Shown piece by piece: positions 15,957-23,800 of a stretch of DNA of 39,773 bases. The stretch comes from an uncultured Campylobacter sp. (GTDB taxonomy: Bacteria; Campylobacterota; Campylobacteria; Campylobacterales; Campylobacteraceae), in assembly GCF_938017705.1 (NCBI RefSeq), contig NZ_CALIIS010000075.1, forward strand, positions 1 through 39,773. The letters run 5' to 3'. The notes beneath the pieces were generated by a model, which saw only the letters and a program-made list of their open reading frames with translations, searched no databases and was not told the DNA's origin. The translations under genes and the position numbers were made by a program. Position 1 is the stretch's first letter, and each line of letters begins with the position of its first letter.

Positions 15957-16940
15957 TTACACGAGCTGCGCACCCTTACCTTTTACAACCTCGCCGATAA
16001 CGTATCCATCGGTATTTGCCAGCACAAAGTCCGCATTCTCTTTTGGTGCTACGACGATCATGCCTACGCCCATGTTAAACGTCCTCATCATCTCGGCAGG
16101 CTCTACCTTTTGCGCTATGATTTTAAAGATTTCAGGCGTGCGGATTGCGGCGTGCTCGATCTTTGCACCCAGCCCCTCTGGAAATACGCGCGGCAGATTT
16201 TCCACGATGCCGCCGCCCGTAATATGCGCGAGCGCGTTGATCTTGTCTTTTAAATTTAAAAAGTCGCCGACGTAAATCCTGGTCGGTTCCAAAAGTACGT
16301 CGATGAGCGCGCGACCGTCCACTTTGTCGTCAAATTTTAGCCCCAGCTCGGCGACCACTTTGCGCGCGAGAGAGAAGCCGTTTGAGTGCAGGCCGCTACT
16401 AGGAAGCGCAATGAGTACGTCGCCCTCGCGGACGAACTTGCTGCGGTCGATCTCGTCCTCCTCGGCGATACCCACGGCAAAGCCTGCAAGGTCGAAGTCG
16501 CCTTTCTCATACATCGAGGGCATCTCAGCCGTCTCGCCGCCGATCAGCGCGCAGCGCGCGAGTTTGCAGCCCTCGGCGATGCTTTTTACGACCTCTTTGG
16601 CATCCGCGATCTCAAGCTTTGCCGTCGCGTAATAGTCAAGGAAAAATAGCGGCTCGGCGAAGTTACAGATGAGATCATTTACGCACATCGCGACGAGGTC
16701 CTGGCCGACGCCGTCAAATTTACGCGCGTCGATCGCGAGTCGCAGCTTTGTACCCACGCCGTCGGTGGCGCCAAGGATAGCGGGCTTTTTGTAGCCGGCA
16801 GGCAGTCTCACCGCACCGCTAAACGAGCCGATACCGCCCAAAACGTGCGGAGTTTGCGCCCTTTTGACGAACGGTTTTATCGCCTCTACGAAGTCATTTC
16901 CCGCGTCTATATCGACGCCAGCGTCTTTGTAGCTTATCAA
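15957..16940 (-). CDS. purM: Phosphoribosylformylglycinamidine cyclo-ligase (AIR synthetase)
   Basis: A 327-residue ATP-dependent enzyme of de novo purine synthesis that closes formylglycinamidine ribonucleotide to aminoimidazole ribonucleotide. The PurM signature is clear: ISYKDAGVDIDAGNDFV at the start, ATDGVGTKLRLA (phosphate/ATP loop), GGETAEMPSMY, SSGLHSNGFSLARKV and HITGGGIVENLPRV. The start is a TTG at 16940 preceded by GGAGGA at the right distance. It is divergent from coaE, sharing a short promoter region. The purM-coaE neighbourhood is conserved in C. jejuni. Confidence 0.96.
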   Translation of the reverse strand: MISYKDAGVDIDAGNDFVEAIKPFVKRAQTPHVLGGIGSFSGAVRLPAGYKKPAILGATDGVGTKLRLAIDARKFDGVGQDLVAMCVNDLICNFAEPLFFLDYYATAKLEIADAKEVVKSIAEGCKLARCALIGGETAEMPSMYEKGDFDLAGFAVGIAEEDEIDRSKFVREGDVLIALPSSGLHSNGFSLARKVVAELGLKFDDKVDGRALIDVLLEPTRIYVGDFLNLKDKINALAHITGGGIVENLPRVFPEGLGAKIEHAAIRTPEIFKIIAQKVEPAEMMRTFNMGVGMIVVAPKENADFVLANTDGYVIGEVVKGKGAQLV

Positions 16941-16959
16941 ATTTTATCCTCCAAGATGG

Positions 16960-16965
16960 TATAAT
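16960..16965 (+). promoter_or_regulatory. Probable -10 box of coaE
   Basis: TATAAT in the 73-base divergent gap between purM and coaE, 49 bases before the coaE start. No matching -35 is evident. Confidence 0.45.
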
Positions 16966-17013
16966 TTCGCAGATTTTAGCTAAAATCGAATAAAAACGCT
17001 ATAAAGGTCCACC

Positions 17014-17688
17014 TTGAAATTTAAACACGCCGTCGTCATCACGGGCAGCATCGGTAGCGGCAAGAGCGCGGTTTGCGAGCTGCTTCGTGATCGCGGATTT
17101 GAGATCATCGATGCCGATAAGATTTCGCACCTGGTTTTGGATCGCTGCGCCGCGCAGGTGGCTGAAATTTTCGGAGCGCAATACGTCGTGCAAAAAGACG
17201 TACAGGCTGCAAATTTGAACCCCCAGGCGGAATTTAACTTTAGATCGGATGAGGAAATTTCATCCGACCCCCGCGCCTCGGTGGACCGCAAAAAACTAGG
17301 CGAGCTGGTGTTTAAAAACCCTGCAGAGCTTGCAAAGCTCGAAGCGCTGCTGCATCCGAAGATAACGGCTGAAATTTTATCGCAGGCGCAGGCTTTGGAG
17401 GCGAAAGGAAAGCTTTACTTCGTCGATATTCCGCTGTTTTTCGAGGGCAAGAGATATGAGTTTTTTGACAAAGTGGCGGTCGTTTATGCGCCTAAAGATA
17501 CGCTAATTTCGCGCGTAATGAAGCGAAACGGGCTCGATCATGCCGCTGCAAAGCACCGCGTGGAGCTGCAAACGGATATCGAGCAAAAGCGCGCTATGGC
17601 GGATTTTGTGATAGATAACGGAGGCGATCTTTTTGCGCTTAAGGCTGGGGTAGAGAGATTTTTAAAAGAGCTAGAATATGAAATTTAG
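17014..17688 (+). CDS. coaE: Dephospho-CoA kinase
   Basis: A 224-residue kinase catalysing the last step of coenzyme A synthesis. The N-terminal P-loop is GSIGSGKSAV, followed by GFEIIDADKISH, with the conserved D-x-D substrate region. The C-terminal part has LLHPKI, FVDIPLFFE and SRVMKRNGL. Compared with typical ~200-residue CoaE, there is an extra polar stretch at about residues 67-91 (NLNPQAEFNFRSDEE onward) before the conserved DRKKLGELVF. The start is a TTG with AAAGG at 17003-17008, so both this gene and the divergent purM use TTG. Confidence 0.94.
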   Translation: MKFKHAVVITGSIGSGKSAVCELLRDRGFEIIDADKISHLVLDRCAAQVAEIFGAQYVVQKDVQAANLNPQAEFNFRSDEEISSDPRASVDRKKLGELVFKNPAELAKLEALLHPKITAEILSQAQALEAKGKLYFVDIPLFFEGKRYEFFDKVAVVYAPKDTLISRVMKRNGLDHAAAKHRVELQTDIEQKRAMADFVIDNGGDLFALKAGVERFLKELEYEI

Positions 17689-17752
17689 CCCTTTGCGCGG
17701 TTACGTAAAATTTCTACGTAAATTGAGATGAGTTGAAAATAAAGGAGAGATG

Positions 17753-18673
17753 ATGAGGATCGGCAGTCGCGTCCAAAGCGGTGCTAAATTTCAAAATTTT
17801 AAAAGTATGCCGCTTAAAGAGCGGTTAAAATTTACGGCGCGAGCGGTTTTGCTTTCCGCGCTGTTTGCGACAAGCGCTGCGGCGGAGATCGACGATCTAA
17901 GAAAGGGCTGCGCCGCTGGGAGCGAAATGGATTGTAAAAAACTAAGCCGCGTGATAAACGAGCTGCAGCGCAACTGCGACGCCGGCGGCGATGAAAACGC
18001 GCTGGATTGCGCAAATTTGGGCTATGCATACGACTCAAATAGAAGCTTCAGGCAGGCCGCGCGCTATTACGACAGGGCGTGCAAGCTCGGCGAGCAGAAG
18101 GGCTGCGTCTATTTGGGGCTGCTCTACAACGACGGGCAGGGGGTAGCGCAGGATCGCAAGAGGGCGAATGAGCTTTTTAGCGACGCTTGCAAGAAAAACA
18201 GCAGCGAGGGGTGTGCGAGTCTCGCGTACAACTATAAAAAGGGACTCGGCGTCTATCCCGACACGAAAAAGGCGATCGAGCTTTTGATCAAGGCTTGCAA
18301 GATGGGGCAGGTCGAGGCGTGCCATAATCTAGGACTCAGCTACGCTCTCGGCGAAGGCGTGAAAAAAGATGTGGACAGGGCCAGGACATTTTTTACGAGG
18401 GCTTGCGAGCAAGGACACGCGGATTCGTGCGTAAATTTAGGCGTCACGTATTTCAAAGGCGACGGTGGGCAAAAGGATCATGCGCTTGCTGCGAAGTATT
18501 TTAGCGAAGCGTGCGAGAAAAGTGATGAGCCGCTAGCCTGCGCAAATTTGGCGTATCAATACGAAAAGGGCTGGGGCGTGACGAAAGATAAAAAGAGGGC
18601 GCGCGAGCTTTACAAAAAGGCTTGCAAGCTCGGTAGATTTGATGCTTGCGAGCATTTAAAGGCTATGAGGTAG
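17753..18673 (+). CDS. Exported Sel1-repeat, cysteine-rich (Hcp-like) protein
   Basis: A ~306-residue protein with a long positively charged N-terminus and a signal peptide (hydrophobic AVLLSALFATSAAA, likely cleaved before EIDDL). About six Sel1-like repeats of ~36 residues follow, each with paired Cys in the pattern A-CKLG...GCVYLGLLYNDGQGV, as in the Helicobacter cysteine-rich Hcp proteins. The Cys pairs are expected to form disulfides within repeats in the periplasm. Such proteins act in protein-protein contacts; the partner is unknown. Of two adjacent ATGs (17750, 17753), the second has the better distance from AAAGGAG. It sits between coaE and dapF, which are near neighbours in C. jejuni, so it is probably an insertion or duplication. 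Confidence 0.9.
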   Translation: MRIGSRVQSGAKFQNFKSMPLKERLKFTARAVLLSALFATSAAAEIDDLRKGCAAGSEMDCKKLSRVINELQRNCDAGGDENALDCANLGYAYDSNRSFRQAARYYDRACKLGEQKGCVYLGLLYNDGQGVAQDRKRANELFSDACKKNSSEGCASLAYNYKKGLGVYPDTKKAIELLIKACKMGQVEACHNLGLSYALGEGVKKDVDRARTFFTRACEQGHADSCVNLGVTYFKGDGGQKDHALAAKYFSEACEKSDEPLACANLAYQYEKGWGVTKDKKRARELYKKACKLGRFDACEHLKAMR

Positions 18674-18850
18674 GCTCTAACATCAAGCGCGAAAAACGCA
18701 TAATAAAATGGGCTTACGAAAGAAGATACGTTAGTAAATTGAGTCTTAGTAAAGCCTAGGAATAAGCGATGCGCCTAAATTTAGATAGAAGTAAAATTTT
18801 AATAAAGCGTTAGTGAGCGTTAGTAATTTTAAAAATTTGCGAGGTAGATG

Positions 18851-19729
18851 ATGAAAATTTCAAAATATAATGCGAGCGGCAATGATTTCGTGATTTTTAC
18901 GGATTCTGTTAAGGCGGATAGATCCAAGCTAGCGCGCGAGCTATGCGATAGGCGCGATGGAGTAGGCGCCGACGGGCTCATCGTCGTACTGCCGAAATTT
19001 AACGGTATCGAGGGAATAAATTTCGAGTGGGAATTTTACAATAGCGACGGCAGCAGCGCCGATATGTGCGGCAACGGCTCGCGAGCGGTATGCATGTATG
19101 CGTATGAAAATTTCTTGGCCGCGCAGAGTATGAAATTCCTAAGTGGCGCAGGCGTAATTAGCGGCGAAATTTTCGGTATTTTCGGCGGAAATTTGAGCGA
19201 GAACATGCGCGGCGAGCTACGCAATGTAAGCTTCGGCGAGATTTTCAATCTGCGTCCTAACGCTCACGCGTTAGTAGCTAACGTCGAGGTAATGTTAACT
19301 CGTCCTAAACGCCTTGGCGAAAGCTTTGAGGAGGCAGGGCTAACGTGGTATTTTTATAACACAGGAGTGCCGCACTTGGTAACTTTTGTTAGCGATTTAA
19401 ATGAGTTCGATGCCGCGCTAGCCCGCGATCTGCGTGAAAAGTATAACGCTAACGTTAATTATGCGTTAGTTCAAAGTCGCCTCGCAAGCAAAATTTTAAA
19501 GGTGCGCACCTTTGAGCGTGGCGTAGAGGCAGAAACTCTCGCATGCGGTACGGGGATGGCGGCATGCTTCATCGCAGGCGTCGAAAATATGGGGCTAGCT
19601 CCCGACATTCGCGTGATACCTGCAAGCGGCGAAACGCTAAATTTGCGCTTAGGAGATGGAGGTAAAATTTACTTTCGCGGCGATGTTAGGCATACTTTCG
19701 ATGGCGAATTTATTGGATACGTGGAGTAG
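18851..19729 (+). CDS. dapF: Diaminopimelate epimerase
   Basis: A 292-residue cytoplasmic, cofactor-independent racemase converting LL- to meso-diaminopimelate for lysine and peptidoglycan. It starts MKISKYNASGNDFVIF. The two catalytic cysteines are in MCGNGSRAV (Cys73) and LACGTGMAA (Cys232), with the family signatures DRRDGVGADGL and NTGVPHLV. Two adjacent ATGs occur (18848, 18851); GAGG at 18841-18844 favours the second. The ~175 bases after the Sel1 gene hold no gene. The coding sequence is unusually rich in CTAACG/CGTTAG words. Confidence 0.96.
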   Translation: MKISKYNASGNDFVIFTDSVKADRSKLARELCDRRDGVGADGLIVVLPKFNGIEGINFEWEFYNSDGSSADMCGNGSRAVCMYAYENFLAAQSMKFLSGAGVISGEIFGIFGGNLSENMRGELRNVSFGEIFNLRPNAHALVANVEVMLTRPKRLGESFEEAGLTWYFYNTGVPHLVTFVSDLNEFDAALARDLREKYNANVNYALVQSRLASKILKVRTFERGVEAETLACGTGMAACFIAGVENMGLAPDIRVIPASGETLNLRLGDGGKIYFRGDVRHTFDGEFIGYVE

Positions 19730-20447
19730 GCAGGGCGAAATTTCGAGCCGGTTTGCGCGAGAATTCGTGAAATTTTTGAGTGCGATTTATGCAAGATTTC
19801 GCTTTTCATTCCGTTTTATAAAATAATAGATTTACAATACGACATTGGAATTTTAAAATTTTATGATGATGAAATTTTGGAATTTACAAGGTATGGTTTG
19901 CGTAATAATTTTAATTGCGAAGTAAAATTTGGCGCTTCACTGCAAAATTTAATTCCTAAATTTCGGAATTTTATGAAATAAAATTTTAAGATTTTGGTGC
20001 GCGGAATTTTACTACTAAGTTTGAAATTTTTTGATTGAATTTTGCACTTGCATTGCGTCAATTTAGGCTTCTGCGGAATTTAAGCGTTATAGCGTTATAA
20101 AATTTACGCTCTAACCCGCTCATTTGGTTTATAATTTTTGCTGCCACCGCAAAAAATCCGCCTTGTTCGCACAAGTGAAATTCCGTCGCATTTGCACGAG
20201 CGAAATCCGCCACTAATAGCAGAAAGCGCGGTATCAAGCGCAAATCCTCGTCGCGGGTAAATCTATCATTGACGATAAAGGCTGGATTTATCGATACGGC
20301 AATTCTTGAAGCGCGGTAGAATTTACTAACGATGATAAAAGCACAGTGCAGTTACGGTGAAATTTAAAATTTGCGCCCGCCGAATTCAGCCGCGCTGTCA
20401 TTTTGTCGTTTAAATTTTAAATTCTATCAGTGTCGGTTTGGCCGAAA
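19730..20447. other. 718-base AT-rich region without a supportable gene
   Basis: The stretch is packed with AAATTT, AAAATTT and GAATTT words. Open frames within it (for example 20058-20243 on the minus strand) have no ribosome-binding site and unconvincing composition. A short reading at about 20263-20310 (plus, encoding IIDDKGWIYRYGNS, then stop) looks slightly protein-like and may be a gene remnant. Confidence 0.5.
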
Positions 20448-20594
20448 CTAGGCATAAAATCTAATGGTTAACTCTCTGGCGAGCGCTAAAATCACGACGA
20501 AAATTATAAATTTTAATAAAGATTTTTGTCGCATCGTGGCGAGCATAGCGATGCCAAATAAAACGAGCGCAATATCTAAAAATGTATCTTTCAT
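20448..20594 (-). CDS. Small membrane protein (48 residues), second of an overlapping pair
   Basis: A short open frame starting MKDTFLDIALVLFGIAMLA and continuing MRQKSLLKFIIFVVILALARELTIRFYA. It has two predicted membrane helices (~7-19 and ~27-39) joined by a basic turn. Its ATG overlaps the stop of the preceding small gene as ATGA, the usual sign of translational coupling. No homologue is recognised. The reality of the gene rests on the coupling and the membrane-protein character. Confidence 0.5.
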   Translation of the reverse strand: MKDTFLDIALVLFGIAMLATMRQKSLLKFIIFVVILALARELTIRFYA

Positions 20595-20755
20595 ACGCTT
20601 AATTGAAATTTAATCAAAATGCTAAGTATGATAAGAAGTATTATAAAGCGCAAGATTGAGCGCATGGAGGATAGATCGCCAAATTCTTTGTCATATTCCT
20701 TTTTTACCTCCCACTCAGCTTTCCATGCGAACATTTTTACTATAAAATCCAGCAT
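20591..20755 (-). CDS. Small membrane-anchored protein (54 residues), first of an overlapping pair
   Basis: The frame starts MLDFIVKMFAWKAEWEVKKE. A charged, Trp- and Lys/Glu-rich N-terminal half is followed by one strong membrane helix (~33-49, ILRFIILLIILSILIKF). AAGGAG at 20762-20767 is six bases from this ATG, while another ATG at 20761 touches the Shine-Dalgarno and is less likely. The strong ribosome-binding site and ATGA overlap with the next frame argue for a real two-gene unit. Function unknown; a small membrane regulator or a toxin-like peptide are possibilities. Confidence 0.55.
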   Translation of the reverse strand: MLDFIVKMFAWKAEWEVKKEYDKEFGDLSSMRSILRFIILLIILSILIKFQLSV

Positions 20756-20861
20756 TTTCATCTCCTTTTTTTAAGGCGAGTCACATAAAAATGAAATTCT
20801 GTCGCGCTACGTGAAATTAAAGAATTCTATCTAATCGGCGCTTAAAATTTTTAATTTTGGG

Positions 20862-21197
20862 CTATTTGTCGGCGTTTTGGACGAGCGCTTTTTCGTATTT
20901 TTCGATAAAGCTTCGCCCTGACTCGCATAGACGGTAGATGAAAATCTTCGACGCCTTGCCCGCATCAAGCCCCGTATCCTTAATGCTTTCGCGCTGCAGG
21001 TAGCCCCAGTTTTTATGAATTATGTCAAGAGTTGATTTGATCGAGGTGTAGTTGCGTCCGCTTGCGGCTGCGAATTCGTTCACGGGTCTCATAAACTCCG
21101 CATCGCTTTGCTTATTGCGACACAAAAGCCCCTCTTTGCCTTGCGATTCGACTAGTTTTAGCGTTTCATAAATGAGTTTGTCTTTTAATTTGATCAT
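20862..21197 (-). CDS. Small protein, possibly winged-helix regulator
   Basis: A 111-residue soluble protein starting MIKLKDKLIYETLKLVESQGKE. The order of short helices and a likely turn (PVNEFAAASGRNYTSIKSTLDIIHKNWGYLQRE, then IFIYRLCESGRSFIEKYEKAL) is compatible with a winged-helix DNA-binding fold, but this is a weak structural guess. I prefer the ATG at 21197, with AAGGGAAAG upstream, to a TTG at 21233. It lies 82 bases downstream of the ATPase on the same strand and upstream of the small membrane genes. Confidence 0.65.
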   Translation of the reverse strand: MIKLKDKLIYETLKLVESQGKEGLLCRNKQSDAEFMRPVNEFAAASGRNYTSIKSTLDIIHKNWGYLQRESIKDTGLDAGKASKIFIYRLCESGRSFIEKYEKALVQNADK

Positions 21198-21279
21198 CGG
21201 CTTTCCCTTGCGTAATTGATATGGGTTTGCCAAAATTATATCATAAAATTTATATTTTTATGATATGAAATGTCAATAA

Positions 21280-22620
21280 TTAGAAGCTAAGCACGAACTC
21301 ATGAAACGGCACGACATCGCAGCGAATACCCTCAATCTCGAGCCTGCCGGAGTTTGCCATAGAAACGACTTTTAAGCTCGTGATGCCGAGCCTCTTGAGC
21401 ACGCTTAAAATTTTGCGAAATTTTAAAAAGATAATGTCCGCGTCGCTGAATGGGATGACGAGAACCCCCATCTTTAGAGCAGGCAGGTAAAAATCCAACT
21501 CTTTTGTGTAAAAAATTGGTGTATTTAGCCCCAAAAGCTCGCAAAAAAGGACGTTGGCAAATTTTTTCGAGAAGTCCTTTTTGCTTGTTAAAATTTCGCG
21601 CATATTAAAATGCGAAAAATATAGCTTTTTTGCGCGCGCGGGCTCGCCAGCTTTGCTTAAAAATTTGATGAAATTTTCCCGCTCAAGCTTGGCGATAGTG
21701 CCGTATATGGCGTCTTTGGAGATCTTGATGCGCGGCTTTAGCGCGGTGTAAATTTTATTTGCGCTAAATGCGGCGTGTACGAAGCCTAGGCACTCTTTGA
21801 GGATTAAAATCTCCGTGCGGCTAAAGTTTGCCGTAAGCAGCCTCTGCTCGAATTCTAAAATTTCGGCAGGCGCTATGAAGGGGTTTTTTGCGCCGCCGCC
21901 TTGGGCTAAAAACGCCGAAATCATCGAGTTTATCTCGTTGTGACGCTTGTCGAAGGCGATAAATTCTTCAAACGAAAGCGGCAAAAGCTCAAGCCGCTCA
22001 AAGCCCGGCAGGATCAACTCTTTATCGCGCGTAGAGATGATAAAACGCTTTAAATTTAGCCCCCCAGCAAAGCTTTGAAGCGATGAAATTTCAAAATCGG
22101 CGCTACTAAAATTATCTAAAAAAAGCGATGAAATTTGCTCGTTGGCGGCTAAAAATTCTTTGATCTTGCGGAAGAAATTCTCGCTCCTGCTTTTTACGCC
22201 GTAGAACTCCGCATTTTTTGCATTGTTTGAGTCGCCTGTACTCGCAGTTTTTGCGTTTTTTGTATCTGTATTTTTTACGGCGGCGCGGTAAAATTCGTCC
22301 GTATCCGAAATTTCTGCGCCAAGCATAGCTTCTCTGCTTATTTCATATTCATTTGCTTCGCTAGTCTTTGTATTGTCCGCACTATTTCTAGCTGCAAAAA
22401 TTGCATTATTCGCTACTACCTCTTCAAGGCGTAGATCGGCTAAATTTAGATACAAAATTTCGTCTTTTTTAAGTTCTGAAATTTCATTTTTCAGCACGGC
22501 GCTTTTGCCGGAATTTAGCACTCCGTAGATTATGGTTTTGGCAGAGCAGATACCTCTTTTGCGCGGGATAAAGCCCGTGAATTCTGGCGGATTTTCGTAA
22601 AAAAATTTTAGATCATTCAT
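21280..22620 (-). CDS. P-loop ATPase with C-terminal winged-helix-like region
   Basis: A 446-residue cytoplasmic protein of the AAA-like 'ATP-binding protein' group often annotated with DUF4143. Walker A is GVLNSGKS (33-40) and Walker B SSLFLDNF (164-171). A sensor-like FIISTRD (193-199) and LLPLSFEEFIAF (212-223) are typical of this group. A polar, Asn/Ala/Thr-rich insertion occupies ~75-140. After the ATPase core, TEILILKECLGF through KISKDAIYGTIAKLERENFIKFL looks like a winged helix. The end (SDADIIFLKFRKILSVLKRLGITSLKVVSM) resembles the nuclease-like tail of the family. It is divergent from the ribosomal operon, with a 22-bp dyad 17 bases upstream. Function unknown. Confidence 0.85.
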   Translation of the reverse strand: MNDLKFFYENPPEFTGFIPRKRGICSAKTIIYGVLNSGKSAVLKNEISELKKDEILYLNLADLRLEEVVANNAIFAARNSADNTKTSEANEYEISREAMLGAEISDTDEFYRAAVKNTDTKNAKTASTGDSNNAKNAEFYGVKSRSENFFRKIKEFLAANEQISSLFLDNFSSADFEISSLQSFAGGLNLKRFIISTRDKELILPGFERLELLPLSFEEFIAFDKRHNEINSMISAFLAQGGGAKNPFIAPAEILEFEQRLLTANFSRTEILILKECLGFVHAAFSANKIYTALKPRIKISKDAIYGTIAKLERENFIKFLSKAGEPARAKKLYFSHFNMREILTSKKDFSKKFANVLFCELLGLNTPIFYTKELDFYLPALKMGVLVIPFSDADIIFLKFRKILSVLKRLGITSLKVVSMANSGRLEIEGIRCDVVPFHEFVLSF

Positions 22621-22636
22621 ATCAAGTATTTTAAAA

Positions 22637-22658
22637 TTTTCCTTATTAAAAGGAAATA
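22637..22658. promoter_or_regulatory. 22-bp dyad, copy 1, next to the ATPase start
   Basis: Core TTCCTTATTAAAAGGAA at 22639-22655: perfect 6-bp arms TTCCTT/AAGGAA around five bases. It is 21 of 22 identical to the copy at 22761-22782. It lies 17 bases before the ATPase ATG, so it could overlap that gene's leader or ribosome-binding region as well as serve as an operator. Confidence 0.6.
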
Positions 22659-22760
22659 AATCTGAAAAATATTATGAGATTTTTATATCCATTTTAAATT
22701 TGTCCAAAATTTTTATATTGGAAATTTTCGCTAACCTGGAAATTCCAAAATTTTACATAT

Positions 22761-22782
22761 TTTTCCTTATGAAAAGGAAATA
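22761..22782. promoter_or_regulatory. 22-bp dyad, copy 2, just upstream of the S10 operon promoter
   Basis: Core TTCCTTATGAAAAGGAA at 22763-22779, the same 6-bp arms as copy 1 with one base changed in the centre. It ends 25 bases upstream of the -35 box of the ribosomal promoter, a position suited to an activator or a divergent-promoter repressor. Confidence 0.6.
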
Positions 22783-22806
22783 TTTCCATAAAATTTGGCT
22801 ATTTTC

Positions 22807-22835
22807 TTGACAAAACCGGAGCGCTTTTATATAAT
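22807..22835 (+). promoter_or_regulatory. Strong sigma-70 promoter of the S10-spc-secY operon
   Basis: Perfect TTGACA (22807-22812), 17-base spacer, perfect TATAAT (22830-22835). Transcription should start near 22842. It drives 22 densely packed genes. Confidence 0.9.
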
Positions 22836-22841
22836 GTGCGT

Positions 22842-22875
22842 CTTTTGTTTGAAACAAAGGGTCGCGCGTTGCGAC
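22842..22875 (+). promoter_or_regulatory. Two adjacent hairpins in the S10 operon leader
   Basis: CTTTTGT(22842-22848) pairs with ACAAAGG (22854-22860) around TTGAA, and GTCGC (22861-22865) pairs with GCGAC (22871-22875). They fill the transcript from about its first base to 23 bases before the rpsJ ATG. They may stabilise the messenger or be a ribosomal-protein binding site; which, is not shown. Confidence 0.45.
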
Positions 22876-22898
22876 AAGTTCTTTATTAAGGAAAAGTG

Positions 22899-23210
22899 AT
22901 GCAAAAAATTAGGTTAAAACTCAAGGCTTATGACCATCGAGTTTTAGATCGCACAGTTTCGGCTATCGTTGAAGCCGTAAAAAGAACAGGTGCGGACGTC
23001 AGAGGTCCCGTGCCGATGCCTACGAAGATTAAACGCTACACCGTTTTAAGATCTCCGCACGTAAATAAAGACTCCAGAGAGCAGTTTGAGATGAAAATTC
23101 ACGCTCGTATGCTAGACATCGTAGCGGCTACGCCAGATACGGTTGATTCGCTAACTAAGCTTGATTTGGCTCCGGAAGTCAACGTCGAAGTTCACGCGAT
23201 GGGCAAATAA
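22899..23210 (+). CDS. rpsJ: 30S ribosomal protein S10
   Basis: A 103-residue protein of the 30S head, also the antitermination factor NusE in other bacteria. Recognised by IRLKLKAYDHRVLDRTVSAIVE, PVPMPTKIKRYTVLRSPHVNKDSREQFE and the end VNVEVHAMGK. First gene of the operon. The ATG at 22899 is preceded by AAGGAAAAG; a GTG one codon earlier is in frame but less likely. Confidence 0.97.
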   Translation: MQKIRLKLKAYDHRVLDRTVSAIVEAVKRTGADVRGPVPMPTKIKRYTVLRSPHVNKDSREQFEMKIHARMLDIVAATPDTVDSLTKLDLAPEVNVEVHAMGK

Positions 23211-23221
23211 GGGGTAAAACA

Positions 23222-23800
23222 ATGGAATATATTGTAGAAAAAATAGGTATGAGTAGGACGATCGACACGAGCAGCACGCCCGTGACGCTTTTGCGACTTA
23301 TTAATACCAAAATTTGCGAAGTTTGCGATGAGAAAAAAGCTATCGTAGCCTACGCAGACGGCAAAGCATATAACAAAGCTATCGCCGGAATTCAAAAGAA
23401 ATATAGCCTAAGCAAGGAATTTAATAAATTTGCGACTCTAAGCTTAGAAAATGCCGAGCTTGGCGATCAAAATTTAGATGTTTTGAGCGGAGCTAAGATC
23501 GTAAAAGTAAGCTTCAGATCCAAGGGTAAAGGTTATCAGGGTGTCATTAAGCGCCATGGCTTTGCGGGCGGTCCTGCAGCGCATGGTAGCCGCTTCCACC
23601 GAAGGCCTGGTTCTATTGGCAACTGCGAGTGGCCCGGTCGCGTTCAGCCCGGTATGAGGATGGCGGGACACACTGGAAACGAAACGATCACTGCCAAAAA
23701 CGAAGTCGTAAGCTTTGATGCCGAGAATAAAATTTTGGTGCTTAAAGGCTCGGTTCCTGGATTTAACGGCGCAATGGGCAGAATAAGGATAGTAAAATGA
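23222..23800 (+). CDS. rplC: 50S ribosomal protein L3
   Basis: A 192-residue core protein reaching the peptidyl-transferase region. It starts with a short, directly translated EYIVEKIGMSRTID and contains the invariant loop HGFAGGPAAHGSRFHRRPGSIG and PGRVQPGMRMAGHTG. Its stop overlaps rplD as ATGA. Normal length for Campylobacterota, shorter than the ~209 residues of E. coli. Confidence 0.97.
   Translation: MEYIVEKIGMSRTIDTSSTPVTLLRLINTKICEVCDEKKAIVAYADGKAYNKAIAGIQKKYSLSKEFNKFATLSLENAELGDQNLDVLSGAKIVKVSFRSKGKGYQGVIKRHGFAGGPAAHGSRFHRRPGSIGNCEWPGRVQPGMRMAGHTGNETITAKNEVVSFDAENKILVLKGSVPGFNGAMGRIRIVK

Noticed and set aside
20058..20243. 61-codon minus-strand frame in the AT-rich gap
   Set aside because: No ribosome-binding site, composition not protein-like, no conserved motif.
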